Assembly (NCBI RefSeq): GCF_013752535.1
Contig: NZ_CP058348.1
Coordinates: forward strand, 496,001 to 560,000
Origin: Bdellovibrio sp. KM01
GTDB lineage: Bacteria > Bdellovibrionota > Bdellovibrionia > Bdellovibrionales > Bdellovibrionaceae
Length of the DNA stretch: 64,000 bases
Direction of reading: 5' to 3'
In this document: positions 1 through 8,354 of the stretch, one piece after another
How the letters are laid out: each line of letters starts with the position of its first letter
Position numbering within the stretch: the stretch's first letter is position 1
Position numbers and translations under genes: made by a program
Notes under the pieces: model-generated
The model's input: the letters and a program-made list of their open reading frames with translations, nothing else
What the model was told of the DNA's origin: nothing
Database searches by the model: none

Positions 1-246
1 AGCTGAGTGATAATTGATGTCATCGAAACTGATAACCACGGGGCCCACGCGAGGATCGCAAGTACCTGTGATCTCAACGTAGTTCTGCGTATCCATGTCT
101 TGATCAAAGGGACTGGAGCTAGTCAAAACGGGTGCCGCCAGTTTTCTACCCAAAGTAGAAACTGAAACCGCCGGGTCTTCACAGCCCGCTAAAAAGGTCG
201 TCGCAGCGATCAATAATAACAGTGGTTTGCAGGTTACGTTCACCAT
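1..246 (-). CDS. Lipoprotein, N-terminal part (cut by window edge)
   Basis: Reading the minus strand from an ATG at 246 gives a lipoprotein signal peptide: Met-Val-Asn, a hydrophobic stretch (LLLLIAATTFLAG) and a lipobox Cys at residue 22 (LAGC) followed by Glu-Asp-Pro. The mature part begins with a Ser/Thr-rich linker and then 'VEITGTCDPRVGPVVISFDD', which resembles the start of a beta-sandwich (Ig-like) repeat. The frame stays open for 82 codons to base 1, so the C-terminus is outside the window. Export and lipidation are well supported. The function is unknown; the Ig-like reading is only an impression. Confidence 0.75.
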   Translation of the reverse strand, partial: MVNVTCKPLLLLIAATTFLAGCEDPAVSVSTLGRKLAAPVLTSSSPFDQDMDTQNYVEITGTCDPRVGPVVISFDDINYHSA

Positions 247-351
247 GCCTTACTCTTCGACGTCCAAACCTTTTGTCTTAAGACTTAGATTGAGAAACTT
301 TCAGATTGTAAGGAAGTTGCAAGAACCGCGTTTCGAAATGAGACGGGGAAA

Positions 352-807
352 TTATTTTCCCCAGCCTTTTTCACTTTCGATTTGTTCGCGCAGTTGGCGC
401 TCGATGCTTTCAGCGGGAACGACTTTTCCACGTCCCACACCGGGACAGAATGCTTTGACATCCTTTGCCCACGATTTTGCATTCATCACTTCAGGCCAGA
501 ACGGCCAAGTACGGCATTGAGTCGGGCGAGCTTCGTAAACGCCGCAGCCTTTGCCTTTAAGGAACATGCAGTCCGTATTTTTTGGATCTTCTTTCAAGTG
601 CCAGATGCCGCCGGTTTTTTCGCAGTAGCGACGAGTGAAGGCCGAAGTGCTGATTTTCAAGTGCTTGGCAAAACGTTGGCGGTCCTCAAGGTTCAAATAC
701 ACAAATCCGTACTCGCCATGGGAAGTACAGCATTTGCCTGAGCCAGTGCATTCGAAACGAACGCCTTCACGCCACCATTCTTTTCCTGTGAACTTGAACT
801 CTTCCAC
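352..807 (-). CDS. YkgJ-family cysteine-cluster protein
   Basis: This 151-residue protein carries eight cysteines in the pattern of the YkgJ/UPF0153 (CxxxCxxCC-type) family: C20, C26 and C27 near the N-terminus, then C62, C80, C88, C98 and C120. 'FECTGSGKCCTSHGEYGFVY' and 'ARPTQCRTWPFWPE' are the typical family signatures. The family is thought to bind Zn or an Fe-S cluster; its biochemical role is not established. The start is GTG, overlapping the stop of the upstream thioesterase gene by one base (TAGTG), so the two are translationally coupled in one minus-strand operon. It is probably cytoplasmic because no signal peptide is visible. Confidence 0.85.
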   Translation of the reverse strand: MEEFKFTGKEWWREGVRFECTGSGKCCTSHGEYGFVYLNLEDRQRFAKHLKISTSAFTRRYCEKTGGIWHLKEDPKNTDCMFLKGKGCGVYEARPTQCRTWPFWPEVMNAKSWAKDVKAFCPGVGRGKVVPAESIERQLREQIESEKGWGK

Positions 808-1223
808 TAATTTTTCTCCAGGTAAGGTTCCAAACGGGATTTCATCAATGCGGGAATTGCAGCTTTCTGTTTGGTTTTCAGATCCAAAACAGAATGAACC
901 ATCGTGACCACCGCGTGAGTTTTATCGCCTTGAGTGAAGACGTACTTCATTTTGAAAGAAGTTTCACCAAAACTTACGACCATCACCGAAATATCGTAGG
1001 TCTCGCCCGGAAAAAATGGAGCCATATAGTTGGCTTCAGAGTGGCGAAGTGGAATCGCATAGTTTTGATCCTGGAAATACTCTTTCCATGTATACCCGGC
1101 ATCCACGATGAATTGTTCGAAAGCGTCGTGGGCAAACCCGTAAATATTCCCAAAAAACATGATTTTCGCGGGGTCTGCTTCCCTGAAAGTCAGGGTCTTT
1201 TTCGATCGGAAGACTTTATTCAT
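807..1223 (-). CDS. Acyl-CoA thioesterase, hotdog fold (YbgC/4HBT type)
   Basis: The protein has 138 residues, the usual length of a single hotdog domain. The N-terminal segment 'TFREADPAKIMFFGNIYGFAHDAFEQ' fits the 4-hydroxybenzoyl-CoA thioesterase/YbgC pattern, in which the Asp of 'R-x-x-D-x-x-x-x-x-F/Y-x-x-Y/F' is catalytic (here D17) and precedes the long central helix. Such enzymes hydrolyse acyl-CoA or acyl-ACP thioesters in the cytoplasm; the substrate cannot be told from sequence. It is the first gene of a two-gene minus operon with the YkgJ protein and lies divergent from the polyprenyl synthase gene, separated by a 130-bp palindromic repeat. Confidence 0.85.
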   Translation of the reverse strand: MNKVFRSKKTLTFREADPAKIMFFGNIYGFAHDAFEQFIVDAGYTWKEYFQDQNYAIPLRHSEANYMAPFFPGETYDISVMVVSFGETSFKMKYVFTQGDKTHAVVTMVHSVLDLKTKQKAAIPALMKSRLEPYLEKN

Positions 1224-1289
1224 AATGACTGGAACTTTAAGGCCCCTCTGCCCTTGACAGCAAGCAAGAATATCAGCATTTTGGGGCCC

Positions 1290-1419
1290 GCAGGCTGTTG
1301 AAAAAGGCTCATCCGACTGCGTTGTCGGGCCTTATCTTTCACTCCGACGTGCTTAAAAGTACGCCTCCGTTTCAGATAAGACCCTCCGCCTTGCGTCTGA
1401 ACCTTTTTGAACAGCCTGC
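1290..1419. repeat. Imperfect palindromic dispersed repeat, copy 1
   Basis: The ends form inverted arms: GCAGGCTGTTGAAAAAGG on the left and its near-complement CCTTTTTGAACAGCCTGC on the right. The centre is a smaller palindrome around GTGCTTAAAAGTAC. Blocks such as TGAAAAAGGCTC, TGCGTTGTCGG, AGTACGCCT and CCTCCGCCTTGC recur in the same order at 39151-39272. The element fills most of the space between two divergent genes and ends 5 bases before the GGAG ribosome-binding site of the polyprenyl synthase gene. It resembles REP/BIME-type palindromes; a RAYT transposase gene is present elsewhere in the window. Confidence 0.8.
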
Positions 1420-1434
1420 TAATAGGAGTCTTAA

Positions 1435-2394
1435 TTGTCGCGCAATGTCATTGATCTGAAAGTCTATGATTCCAGGGATTTCCCTGCCTACTTACCAAAG
1501 CTGAATAAGCTTTATGATGACCTCTTTTCTGGAGGCAAAGGATTCCGCGCGAAATTGATCCGCATGATGTCTTCCAGTCTTTCCTTGGATGGAAAGTCTG
1601 AACATCTTTTGGCGCAAACGATCGAGTTCATCCACAATGCTTCGTTATTGCATGATGATTTGATCGACCGCTCTCATCTTCGTCGCGGTAAAACGACGGC
1701 GTGGCTTAAGTACACTCCCGAGTACGCAGTTCTTGCGGGTGACTATTTGCTTGCACGCGTGATGGTGAACCTTTCTGGTCACGGCAATATCAAACTTGTT
1801 CAATACACGGCTGAAATTATCTCGGACCTTTTGGAAGGGGAGTGGTTGCAGGACTCTGTGATTGGGGACTACTTTGTGACACTTGAGCAGTTGGACCGTA
1901 TTCATAATTTGAAAACGGCATCCTTGTTCAAATGGTGTATCCGTGCTCCTTTCATCGCGCAAGAGCGCTATGATGCTGAACTTCATCAAATTCTGGAAGA
2001 GATGGGGACGTTGCTAGGTCAATTGTTCCAACGCTCTGATGATTTGCTTGATTACGACATCCGTAATGACGAAGGCAAAGCGATCTTGGGTGATTTGAAA
2101 TCTGGCTACTTGAATTCTTTTGGCGCATACGTGACCGCAGGTCGCACTCGTCAGGAGATCGATCAAATCGTAAAATCGAAAAACTTAGATCAGTACTACG
2201 CAAGCATCGGTGGCAAAGAAGCTTTTGATAAAAAAGTGGAAGCCTTCGATGAAATTAACAAGGGTTTGATCGCAATGTACGACCATCACTTGGAGCGCTT
2301 GAAAAAGCACTTGAAACCGGGTGAGGAAAAGCTGATCAATCAACTTCGTCCTTTGACAGAGATTCTTTACTGGAGAAGGAAGCCTTCTTCGTGA
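1435..2394 (+). CDS. Polyprenyl diphosphate synthase
   Basis: This 319-residue trans-prenyltransferase would condense isopentenyl diphosphate with allylic diphosphates, supplying a quinone side chain or other polyprenyl carrier. The first Asp-rich motif is 'LLHDDLIDRSHLRRGKTTAW' (DDxxD plus the following Arg pair), the second is 'QRSDDLLDYDIRNDEGKA' (DDxxD), and 'KTASLF' lies between them, all in family order. The start is TTG at 1435, chosen for the GGAG at 1425-1428. The next gene starts within this gene's stop (GTGA overlap) and encodes a UbiA-like membrane protein, which suggests menaquinone or other prenylquinone synthesis. Chain length cannot be predicted by eye. Confidence 0.9.
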   Translation: MSRNVIDLKVYDSRDFPAYLPKLNKLYDDLFSGGKGFRAKLIRMMSSSLSLDGKSEHLLAQTIEFIHNASLLHDDLIDRSHLRRGKTTAWLKYTPEYAVLAGDYLLARVMVNLSGHGNIKLVQYTAEIISDLLEGEWLQDSVIGDYFVTLEQLDRIHNLKTASLFKWCIRAPFIAQERYDAELHQILEEMGTLLGQLFQRSDDLLDYDIRNDEGKAILGDLKSGYLNSFGAYVTAGRTRQEIDQIVKSKNLDQYYASIGGKEAFDKKVEAFDEINKGLIAMYDHHLERLKKHLKPGEEKLINQLRPLTEILYWRRKPSS

Positions 2395-3461
2395 GTGAGT
2401 TCGTTACCTTAAGCAAAAGCTCGCCTGAATTTGAATCCTACTTGCTTGGTACTTTTGCCAAAGACAAGCGTGCTTTGCCTGTGCAGACGTTGAATGTGAA
2501 TTCCGCGTCTGAAACTGTGACGTTTAAAATTGTGCCGATGAGCGCTTTGGATTTTCCTCCGCGTATCGTGCGCATCATGAAAACTGTGAAGATCAGAAGC
2601 TTCCTGTTTATCTTGGTTCCGCTGTTTTTGATTCTGACAAAAAATATCGTTGATCAAACTTTGCGAGATCCTATCTCGACTTTGATTTCCACTTTTGGTG
2701 TGATTTGCGCGTTTATTTCCGTGAACCTTCGCAATGACTATACCGATCACGTTCGCGGTGTGGATCGTGTCCTTGAGCGCAGTGGCAGCCGTGCGATTCA
2801 AAACGGCTGGACGACGGCAGCTCATATCAAATCATTATCGACGGTCTTTTTGTGGATCTCGTTGATTTGTTCTTTGCCGGTGATGTTTGCCTACAACCAA
2901 GTGGCCATCGTTATCGTCGTGGCAGCTTTGATTGGTTTGTGGGCGCAATTTCAAAAACGCATTTCCTTTAAATATCAAATTGGTGGCGAGTTCGCGCTGT
3001 TCCTGATGTTCGGTCCCCTGTTGACTGTGGGCTATCAGTTGGCGATGGGGGCTCCCTTTGATAAAGAGTCCTTGTGGATCGGTGTCGTTTGGGGCTGGGC
3101 TGTTTTATTTGTGGTCCACCTTCGTAATTTTATAAATATTCTTCCCAGCAGCCAGGCCGGTTTTAGAAATACTGTGAACTGGTTGGGTTTTGATCGTTCA
3201 CGTCGGCTGATTGCGATCTGGTGGGCGATTTTTTTAATCATCAATCTTTTCTATCACACAGTGTATGCCGGAAAGTATTGGGGAGTTTACGTCAGTGTGG
3301 CGCTGGTGTTCTTGTCTTGTACTTTCATTTCCAAGCTTAAAAGCCTTTCCAGCCCCGTGGGTGGTGATTTACGCCAGGTTTTCAAATACGGATTCACTTT
3401 GTTCTTATTCACCATTGGACTGTGGGTGTTTGAATGTCTTTGGTATCTTCTGGCGAGCTAA
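2391..3461 (+). CDS. UbiA/MenA-like integral membrane prenyltransferase homologue, divergent
   Basis: The protein has 356 residues, with about 70 soluble residues followed by roughly eight membrane segments. The first UbiA motif is clear, 'NLRNDYTDHVRGVD' (NDxxDxxxxxxD as in MenA). The second Asp-rich motif, expected as N-x-R-D-x-x-x-D, reads 'VVHLRNFINILPSSQAG', so the Asp residues that hold the second Mg-diphosphate contact are absent. It is coupled to the polyprenyl synthase by a 4-base overlap, consistent with attaching that chain to an aromatic ring. The altered second motif and long N-terminal extension leave open a different reaction or a non-catalytic role. Confidence 0.65.
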   Translation: MSEFVTLSKSSPEFESYLLGTFAKDKRALPVQTLNVNSASETVTFKIVPMSALDFPPRIVRIMKTVKIRSFLFILVPLFLILTKNIVDQTLRDPISTLISTFGVICAFISVNLRNDYTDHVRGVDRVLERSGSRAIQNGWTTAAHIKSLSTVFLWISLICSLPVMFAYNQVAIVIVVAALIGLWAQFQKRISFKYQIGGEFALFLMFGPLLTVGYQLAMGAPFDKESLWIGVVWGWAVLFVVHLRNFINILPSSQAGFRNTVNWLGFDRSRRLIAIWWAIFLIINLFYHTVYAGKYWGVYVSVALVFLSCTFISKLKSLSSPVGGDLRQVFKYGFTLFLFTIGLWVFECLWYLLAS

Positions 3462-4189
3462 AACAAATATGTGTCATCGCCGATGATGCTGGAATGTCCA
3501 GGGGACAACAGTGGGCTCAATTTTTAAATTGCCCCTTGAATCCTGCTTCTCTGGATTCTTACTATTTCCGATTCAATGTTGAAGGCGAGCGCATTTACGT
3601 GCGCGATCAAGATAAGCGTCTGCTGGAAATCGACTTCGATAAAAATCATCTGGATTACGAGCGCAAAGGTCATCGGGGAAAACAGGAATTGATCGCCAAA
3701 GCTTTGGGTGCGGCCAAGGGTTGCAAGAAAGTTTTGGATCTTTCTGTGGGCATGGGAATCGACAGTGTCTTTTTGACTCAGCTGGGTTTTCAAGTCACAG
3801 GTGTGGAGCGCTCTCCGGTTTTGTATGCGCTTTTAAGTGAAGCCTTCGCGAAAACTCAAAAAGAGTATCTAAAATCCTATAAATTGCACTTTGCAAACAG
3901 CTTGGATTTCCTGCGCGAGCAAAACGGAAAAATCGAAATCGATTCTATCTATTTTGATCCCATGTATCCGCACAAGAAAAAGTCGTCGTTGCCTAAACAA
4001 GAGATGGTCGTATTCCGGGATCTGGTCGGTCACGATGATGATGCGGCGGAAGTTTTAAAAGAAGCTTTGAAATGGCCAGTGAAACGCGTGGTGGTTAAAA
4101 GACCGATCCACGCTGAAGAACTGTTGCCCGGTGTGATTCACTCTTTTGAAGGAAAGGTGGTTCGTTATGATTCTTATGTGGTTGGGTAG
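3434..4189 (+). CDS. rsmJ: 16S rRNA (guanine-1516-N2)-methyltransferase RsmJ
   Basis: This 251-residue SAM-dependent methyltransferase matches RsmJ: 'VLDLSVGMGIDSVFLTQLGF' is the SAM-binding motif I, 'VTGVERSPVLYALL' motif II, and 'IDSIYFDPMYPHKKKSSLPK' the family's DPMYP catalytic loop with its Lys-rich tail. It would methylate G1516 of 16S rRNA in the cytoplasm. The start ATG lies 28 bases inside the preceding gene, so it is translationally coupled; the N-terminal 'KQICVIADDAG' matches where RsmJ proteins begin. The next gene starts inside its 3' end. Confidence 0.9.
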   Translation: MSLVSSGELKQICVIADDAGMSRGQQWAQFLNCPLNPASLDSYYFRFNVEGERIYVRDQDKRLLEIDFDKNHLDYERKGHRGKQELIAKALGAAKGCKKVLDLSVGMGIDSVFLTQLGFQVTGVERSPVLYALLSEAFAKTQKEYLKSYKLHFANSLDFLREQNGKIEIDSIYFDPMYPHKKKSSLPKQEMVVFRDLVGHDDDAAEVLKEALKWPVKRVVVKRPIHAEELLPGVIHSFEGKVVRYDSYVVG

Positions 4190-5339
4190 TTTTGTCCTGA
4201 TGATGTTTGGTCTGACGAAATCCCAAAAAAGCGCGGCGCAAATGTTCCGCTCTTTTCAAAAGTCGTTTTTAGACAAGAACATCGATCAACCGCGAATGAT
4301 CAAAATGTTTCAGTACTGCCTGGATGTAGTACTGTTGGAAGTATCTCCGCAAAAATCTTTATATGCCGGAATGGGCATGTACAATCTGCGCATCGCAAGC
4401 CTTCGTCCCAGTGCTTTGGTGATGTGTCTTTCCACGCTGGGTGCGTGGTGGGTCGCTTTATTGGGAATGTTATTCCTAAGTTTCAATGGCTCGTTCCTGC
4501 TGGGGCTTTGTGCCTTGGGACTTGTCTCGGTCATTATGACGCCAAAAATCCGTACGGTTCTAGAGTGGATTTTAGGCACAGGTATTTTTTTGATTGGTGG
4601 GGAGTTGGTGCTTAAAAACTCCAACGTTTTGATCATGGCCTTAGGTCAAAGTGATTTGGCATTTTTCCTGGCTGATGGAAGAATCGTATCCGTCGCTTCT
4701 ATTTTGCTTGCGTCGGCATTGATCAGTCTGATTGTGCGTGTGGAATTTTGGTCCCTGGCTTTGGGGTTATCGCTTTTATTTGTAAATGTGATTTCCCTGA
4801 ATGGTGCGATTGCCTTGCTTGCGGGTGAACGTGTGGGCCGTATGATTTTATTCTGGTGGCATACGCGCTCTTTAAATCAGGATTGCCGCCGCGTGGGTTT
4901 GCAGTTCTCGTTAGTTTCAATTGCAGGGGCTATTTTGGGGATGCTTTTGGCCGGGGAAGTCCGGGTCACCCTCAATATGGGATACACGTCCGAAATGAGT
5001 GCGTATCAGGATAAGAGCCTGCAGTACGTGATTCTGTTTTTGATCATTCTAAGTGTGCAGTTCTTGGCTCAAATGGTATGGGGCCACTTCGGTAGCACCA
5101 AGCAAGTGGACGAGATGCAGGATCCAAAATACATTTCTCAAGTTTGGTTGTCAGAGGATTTTGCATCCCCTGGGGTTTACCAATGGGCGAAATCTAAAAT
5201 TCATAAACGCTTAAGCGAAGTGCGCTATCACTTGCAGGGGCTTAGCACTTTGCAAGAGGGCCAAGTCCCGGGTCCGATTCAAGCTCGTTTAAAAGAAGAG
5301 GAGCGGCAGCTCTCTCAGCTGGATGTGATGCTTAGTTAG
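4167..5339 (+). CDS. Multi-pass membrane protein, Na/Pi-cotransporter-like (weak)
   Basis: About 390 residues with eight or nine hydrophobic segments, then a soluble, charged C-terminal tail of about 75 residues that looks helical (KSKIHKRLSEVRYHLQGL). The frame is open from a TTG at 4146, but I prefer ATG 4167, preceded by AAGGTGG at 4154-4160 and starting directly with a membrane segment (MILMWLGSFVLMMFGL). Internal repeats of small-residue helices and a PhoU-like helical tail are reminiscent of Na/phosphate cotransporter homologues, but I see no diagnostic motif. It overlaps rsmJ by 23 bases and its end overlaps the convergent minus gene by 8 bases. Confidence 0.7.
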   Translation: MILMWLGSFVLMMFGLTKSQKSAAQMFRSFQKSFLDKNIDQPRMIKMFQYCLDVVLLEVSPQKSLYAGMGMYNLRIASLRPSALVMCLSTLGAWWVALLGMLFLSFNGSFLLGLCALGLVSVIMTPKIRTVLEWILGTGIFLIGGELVLKNSNVLIMALGQSDLAFFLADGRIVSVASILLASALISLIVRVEFWSLALGLSLLFVNVISLNGAIALLAGERVGRMILFWWHTRSLNQDCRRVGLQFSLVSIAGAILGMLLAGEVRVTLNMGYTSEMSAYQDKSLQYVILFLIILSVQFLAQMVWGHFGSTKQVDEMQDPKYISQVWLSEDFASPGVYQWAKSKIHKRLSEVRYHLQGLSTLQEGQVPGPIQARLKEEERQLSQLDVMLS

Positions 5340-5661
5340 GGAATTCTTCTTTAATGACTTTTCCTGTATCCAAATCAATCGAATTGCTAAAGCCTTCCCA
5401 GTCGAGGGCTTTGGCTTGTGATCCAAACTTAAAAATGGCGGTATAGAAGCGGGGTTTGCGGCCCTCAATCTGCCAGCGAATGCTCATGTCCTTATTCAGA
5501 AAGAGGACATTGTCATATAGCTTTCGTGTCGGAATCTTATCATTGAAGATATTCAATAAAACCAGAATTCCGTCCTCGAACTCCAGGGCGTTTTCTATCG
5601 TGTGAATCAGGAAAAGATTTTGTCCGGAGTACTGAATCTGGTGATTTTCAATTCTTAGCAT
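5332..5661 (-). CDS. Hypothetical protein, 109 residues
   Basis: I do not recognise this family. It is a soluble, beta-rich small protein (IENHQIQYSGQNLFLIHTI; FLNKDMSIRWQIEG; PRFYTAIFKF) with no signal peptide, and could be a small cytosolic beta-sheet domain. The gene is convergent with the membrane protein gene and the two stops overlap by 8 bases. The segment 5662-5919 upstream contains no other gene; I see only AT-rich sequence with no convincing promoter. Confidence 0.7.
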   Translation of the reverse strand: MLRIENHQIQYSGQNLFLIHTIENALEFEDGILVLLNIFNDKIPTRKLYDNVLFLNKDMSIRWQIEGRKPRFYTAIFKFGSQAKALDWEGFSNSIDLDTGKVIKEEFPN

Positions 5662-5919
5662 GTTCCTTCGTTTCTTTCATTTTAGCCCGCGCAGGTCTCA
5701 GTAATGCAAAACCATTTCCCGGCTGAAATAGTGTTTAAGGGGCTCTCTGTCCGACAGATGTTCTAGTGCCGGACAAGGACTCATTATCTTTTTGTTTCCA
5801 AAATTGGGTTCGTGTCTACTTTTTGTTCATCTGAAATGAGGTTTAATCGGTTCTTTGCGTGGTCCGTGGGTTGCACTCAGGAATTCAGATTCAAAAACTA
5901 AAGATCTAAAGGAGCACCC

Positions 5920-6195
5920 ATGAAAAGTGTTTTGTTTGTTTTAGTATCCGCAATGTCGATGAACGCGATGGCGTTGGAAATCTCAACATCCATCAAAATC
6001 ACGCAGGCGAATCAGGAAAAAACTGCTTATGAGCAAATGCTTTTGGATGCGCAACCGGATGCTGCGATTTATATCGCATCAGGTGGTAAAGAGTTGAGAC
6101 CTCAATTGGCTCGCACGTTCGAAGTTATCCGTTCGAAGAACGGCAACAAAGGTTCTAATATGGAACTTGCAGAATCCATCGCGAACGCAAAATAG
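5920..6195 (+). CDS. Small secreted protein, paralogue of 8355-8747 product
   Basis: Ninety-one residues with a signal peptide (MKSVLFVLVSAMSMNAMA, likely cleavage after AMA) and a strong AAAGGAGC ribosome-binding site. The mature C-terminal half, containing 'DAAIYIASGG' and 'LARTFEVIRSK', resembles the C-terminal part of the protein encoded at 8355-8747 ('EAVLFKVDGS', 'LARTLEVSKTR'). Both genes flank the DUF4105 gene, so the three probably work together in the envelope or periplasm. The function is unknown. A strong intrinsic terminator follows 26 bases after the stop, separating it transcriptionally from the DUF4105 gene. Confidence 0.8.
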   Translation: MKSVLFVLVSAMSMNAMALEISTSIKITQANQEKTAYEQMLLDAQPDAAIYIASGGKELRPQLARTFEVIRSKNGNKGSNMELAESIANAK

Positions 6196-6221
6196 TTCGA
6201 AAACCCTTACGTATGTTGCTT

Positions 6222-6251
6222 AAAAGGCCACCCTCCGGTGGCCTTTTATTT
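6222..6251 (+). terminator. Rho-independent terminator
   Basis: A perfect 11-bp stem AAAAGGCCACC/GGTGGCCTTTT with a four-base CTCC loop, followed by ATTTT. It ends the transcript of the 91-residue secreted protein. Confidence 0.9.
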
Positions 6252-6384
6252 TGAGCTGAACGAACTAATTTGCCTGCCCAAAAGCGGCACCCTGTTCAAA
6301 TCTCCAGCAATCTAAAGACGTTAAAAGCGATTGGTTTTATTTGGCAGGCCTTCTCTGTGGCAGGATCTTTGTAAGTAATCGAAT

Positions 6385-8340
6385 ATGCTTAAAATATCAT
6401 TGTTCAGACAGCTGATCGCCTTATCCTTGCCGCTGGTAACCAGCGTGGTGGCGCATGGCTTTGAATATCGCCTCGTGACTTCGCTTCCTGCGAATCAGCG
6501 CACGGCAGTTCAAGATCTTTTGAAACAAGCTGAACAAAAACTTCCTGAAACATTAAAGGCGGCTTTAAGCACCGTCGATGTGCGCTTCAATCAGCTTCCT
6601 TCTTTCAGTGCTCTTTCCCCGAATATCGGTGTCGCAAGCTTTCAACGTCGTGATCTGACGATCAATACTTTGATGTTGGCTGAAATTGTTAAAGGACCTC
6701 AAGGTTCAACGCGCACGACTCGCACTCATGGCAACATGTACAATGAAGTTCTAGCGACGGTTCTGCATGAAACGACTCACTTGTATGATTTTGCCAATGT
6801 TCACAGTGATTCAGAAAATGAAATGATCAGACACTGTGATACCAAGTTTGCAAAATCCAAAGAGGAACGCATTCAGAATGGTCCTCGTCCGTATGCCTGC
6901 AAATACTATGAGAACATGACGACTTCTTTTTCTTCTAATCCATACTATTTGCAAGTCGCGGGTTGGACAGGTCAAAGCGAGAACGTCATGAATCAACGTT
7001 CTCCGGATATCTATGAGCTTAAAGACAAGCGCGAGCATTTCGCTGTGAACATGGAATACTTCCTGATGGATCCACAGTTTAAATGTCGTCGTCCATCAAT
7101 ATATAAAGTCCTGTCGGCGCAGTTCCAGCACGTGCCTTTTCAAAATGTGACGTGTGAAACCCAATTGGGCTACGTGATTCCGAATAGTGGTGCGATGTAC
7201 AGCCAGATTTTGCAGATCAATCCAGATCGCATTTATCAAGTTCATTATCTGTTTGCAGAAAAGGGTAGCGATATTTCTTCAGGTTGGGGTCACTCGATGA
7301 TTCGCTTGGTGATGTGCGCTCCAGAGCGTAAAACGGTGGGCCCTGATTGCCTTCGTGACGTTGAATATTCCGTGGTTTTAAGTTTCCGTGCGTGGGTTGA
7401 AGCGATTCAGCTCAGCATGTGGGCGGGACTGGTTGGGGACTATTCTTCTCGTCTGTTCATTTTGCCATTAAGTCAGGTTGTCGATGAATATCCGAAAGGT
7501 CAGTTCCGTTCTTTGCGCAGTATTCCTTTAAAGCTGACGCGTGAACAAATCCGTGACCTGGTTGTGCGCTCTGTTGAAACGCACTGGGGCTACGAGGGCA
7601 GATATAAATTTGTCACTGCAAACTGCGCGACGGAAACTTTGGATCTGTTGCAGTCCGTATTGCAATCACCGGCCATGATGAATGTGGATATTAAAACTCC
7701 CGCAGGATTGTATTCTGTTTTGCAAAAATTGAATCTTGCGGATGATTCTGTATTCAGAGATCCGAAAAGTGCCAAAGAATTGGGTTACTATTTTGAATCC
7801 TATGAAGAGCGCTATAACAATACGTTCAAATTGGTGAAAGACGCGGGTTTCACTCCGCTGAAAGACTTTAAAGAGTGGATCAACGCGGATGCGGCTTATC
7901 GCCAGAAAGTCATTCGTGCCATTCCGAAATCTCACCCCGAGTATAAGAAAATGATTGCTTCGCTGTTTGTCTTGGAGTTTGCGGCCCAAAGACAGATTCA
8001 AACTTATATTTTGCAGGATTTAACCGGCTTGATGGCTGAAGGCAAGTCGAGCGCAGAGGCTGATAAAGCTCAGCAGACCGCAAAAAACTATATGAAGATT
8101 TCTGAGTTGTTCGCAAAACCGTCATCGTTTTTGCCGAAGGGCAGAGGTTACGGTTTGCCGCTTCCAGGGGAAATGGCAGCGGCGAAAGAGCTGGTGGCTG
8201 TGAAAGCCAAGGAAGCAATTAAGATTTCTGAAGAAACAAAAAAAATGGCTGATCAACTGACCGACACAGTTCTGATGAGGCAGGTAGAGACCAGCAACGA
8301 AAATGTTAAATTATTACAGCAACTGCTTCGCACGAAGTAG
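6385..8340 (+). CDS. Exported DUF4105-domain protein with HExxH motif
   Basis: A 651-residue exported protein with an N-terminal signal sequence (residues 1-23). An N-terminal domain contains HETTH at residues 128-132 inside 'EVLATVLHETTHLYDFANVH', a zincin-like metallopeptidase signature. A C-terminal DUF4105-like region has 'SSGWGHSMIRLVMC' and 'FVTANCATETLDLL', the conserved His and Asn-Cys of that family, which recalls NlpC/P60-like permuted papain folds. The last 80 residues are helical and Lys/Ala-rich. Both motifs make a cell-envelope hydrolase plausible, but activity is inference. The stop overlaps a potential GTG of the next ORF, whose likelier ATG is 8355. Confidence 0.8.
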   Translation: MLKISLFRQLIALSLPLVTSVVAHGFEYRLVTSLPANQRTAVQDLLKQAEQKLPETLKAALSTVDVRFNQLPSFSALSPNIGVASFQRRDLTINTLMLAEIVKGPQGSTRTTRTHGNMYNEVLATVLHETTHLYDFANVHSDSENEMIRHCDTKFAKSKEERIQNGPRPYACKYYENMTTSFSSNPYYLQVAGWTGQSENVMNQRSPDIYELKDKREHFAVNMEYFLMDPQFKCRRPSIYKVLSAQFQHVPFQNVTCETQLGYVIPNSGAMYSQILQINPDRIYQVHYLFAEKGSDISSGWGHSMIRLVMCAPERKTVGPDCLRDVEYSVVLSFRAWVEAIQLSMWAGLVGDYSSRLFILPLSQVVDEYPKGQFRSLRSIPLKLTREQIRDLVVRSVETHWGYEGRYKFVTANCATETLDLLQSVLQSPAMMNVDIKTPAGLYSVLQKLNLADDSVFRDPKSAKELGYYFESYEERYNNTFKLVKDAGFTPLKDFKEWINADAAYRQKVIRAIPKSHPEYKKMIASLFVLEFAAQRQIQTYILQDLTGLMAEGKSSAEADKAQQTAKNYMKISELFAKPSSFLPKGRGYGLPLPGEMAAAKELVAVKAKEAIKISEETKKMADQLTDTVLMRQVETSNENVKLLQQLLRTK

Positions 8341-8354
8341 TGAAAGGTGAACCT

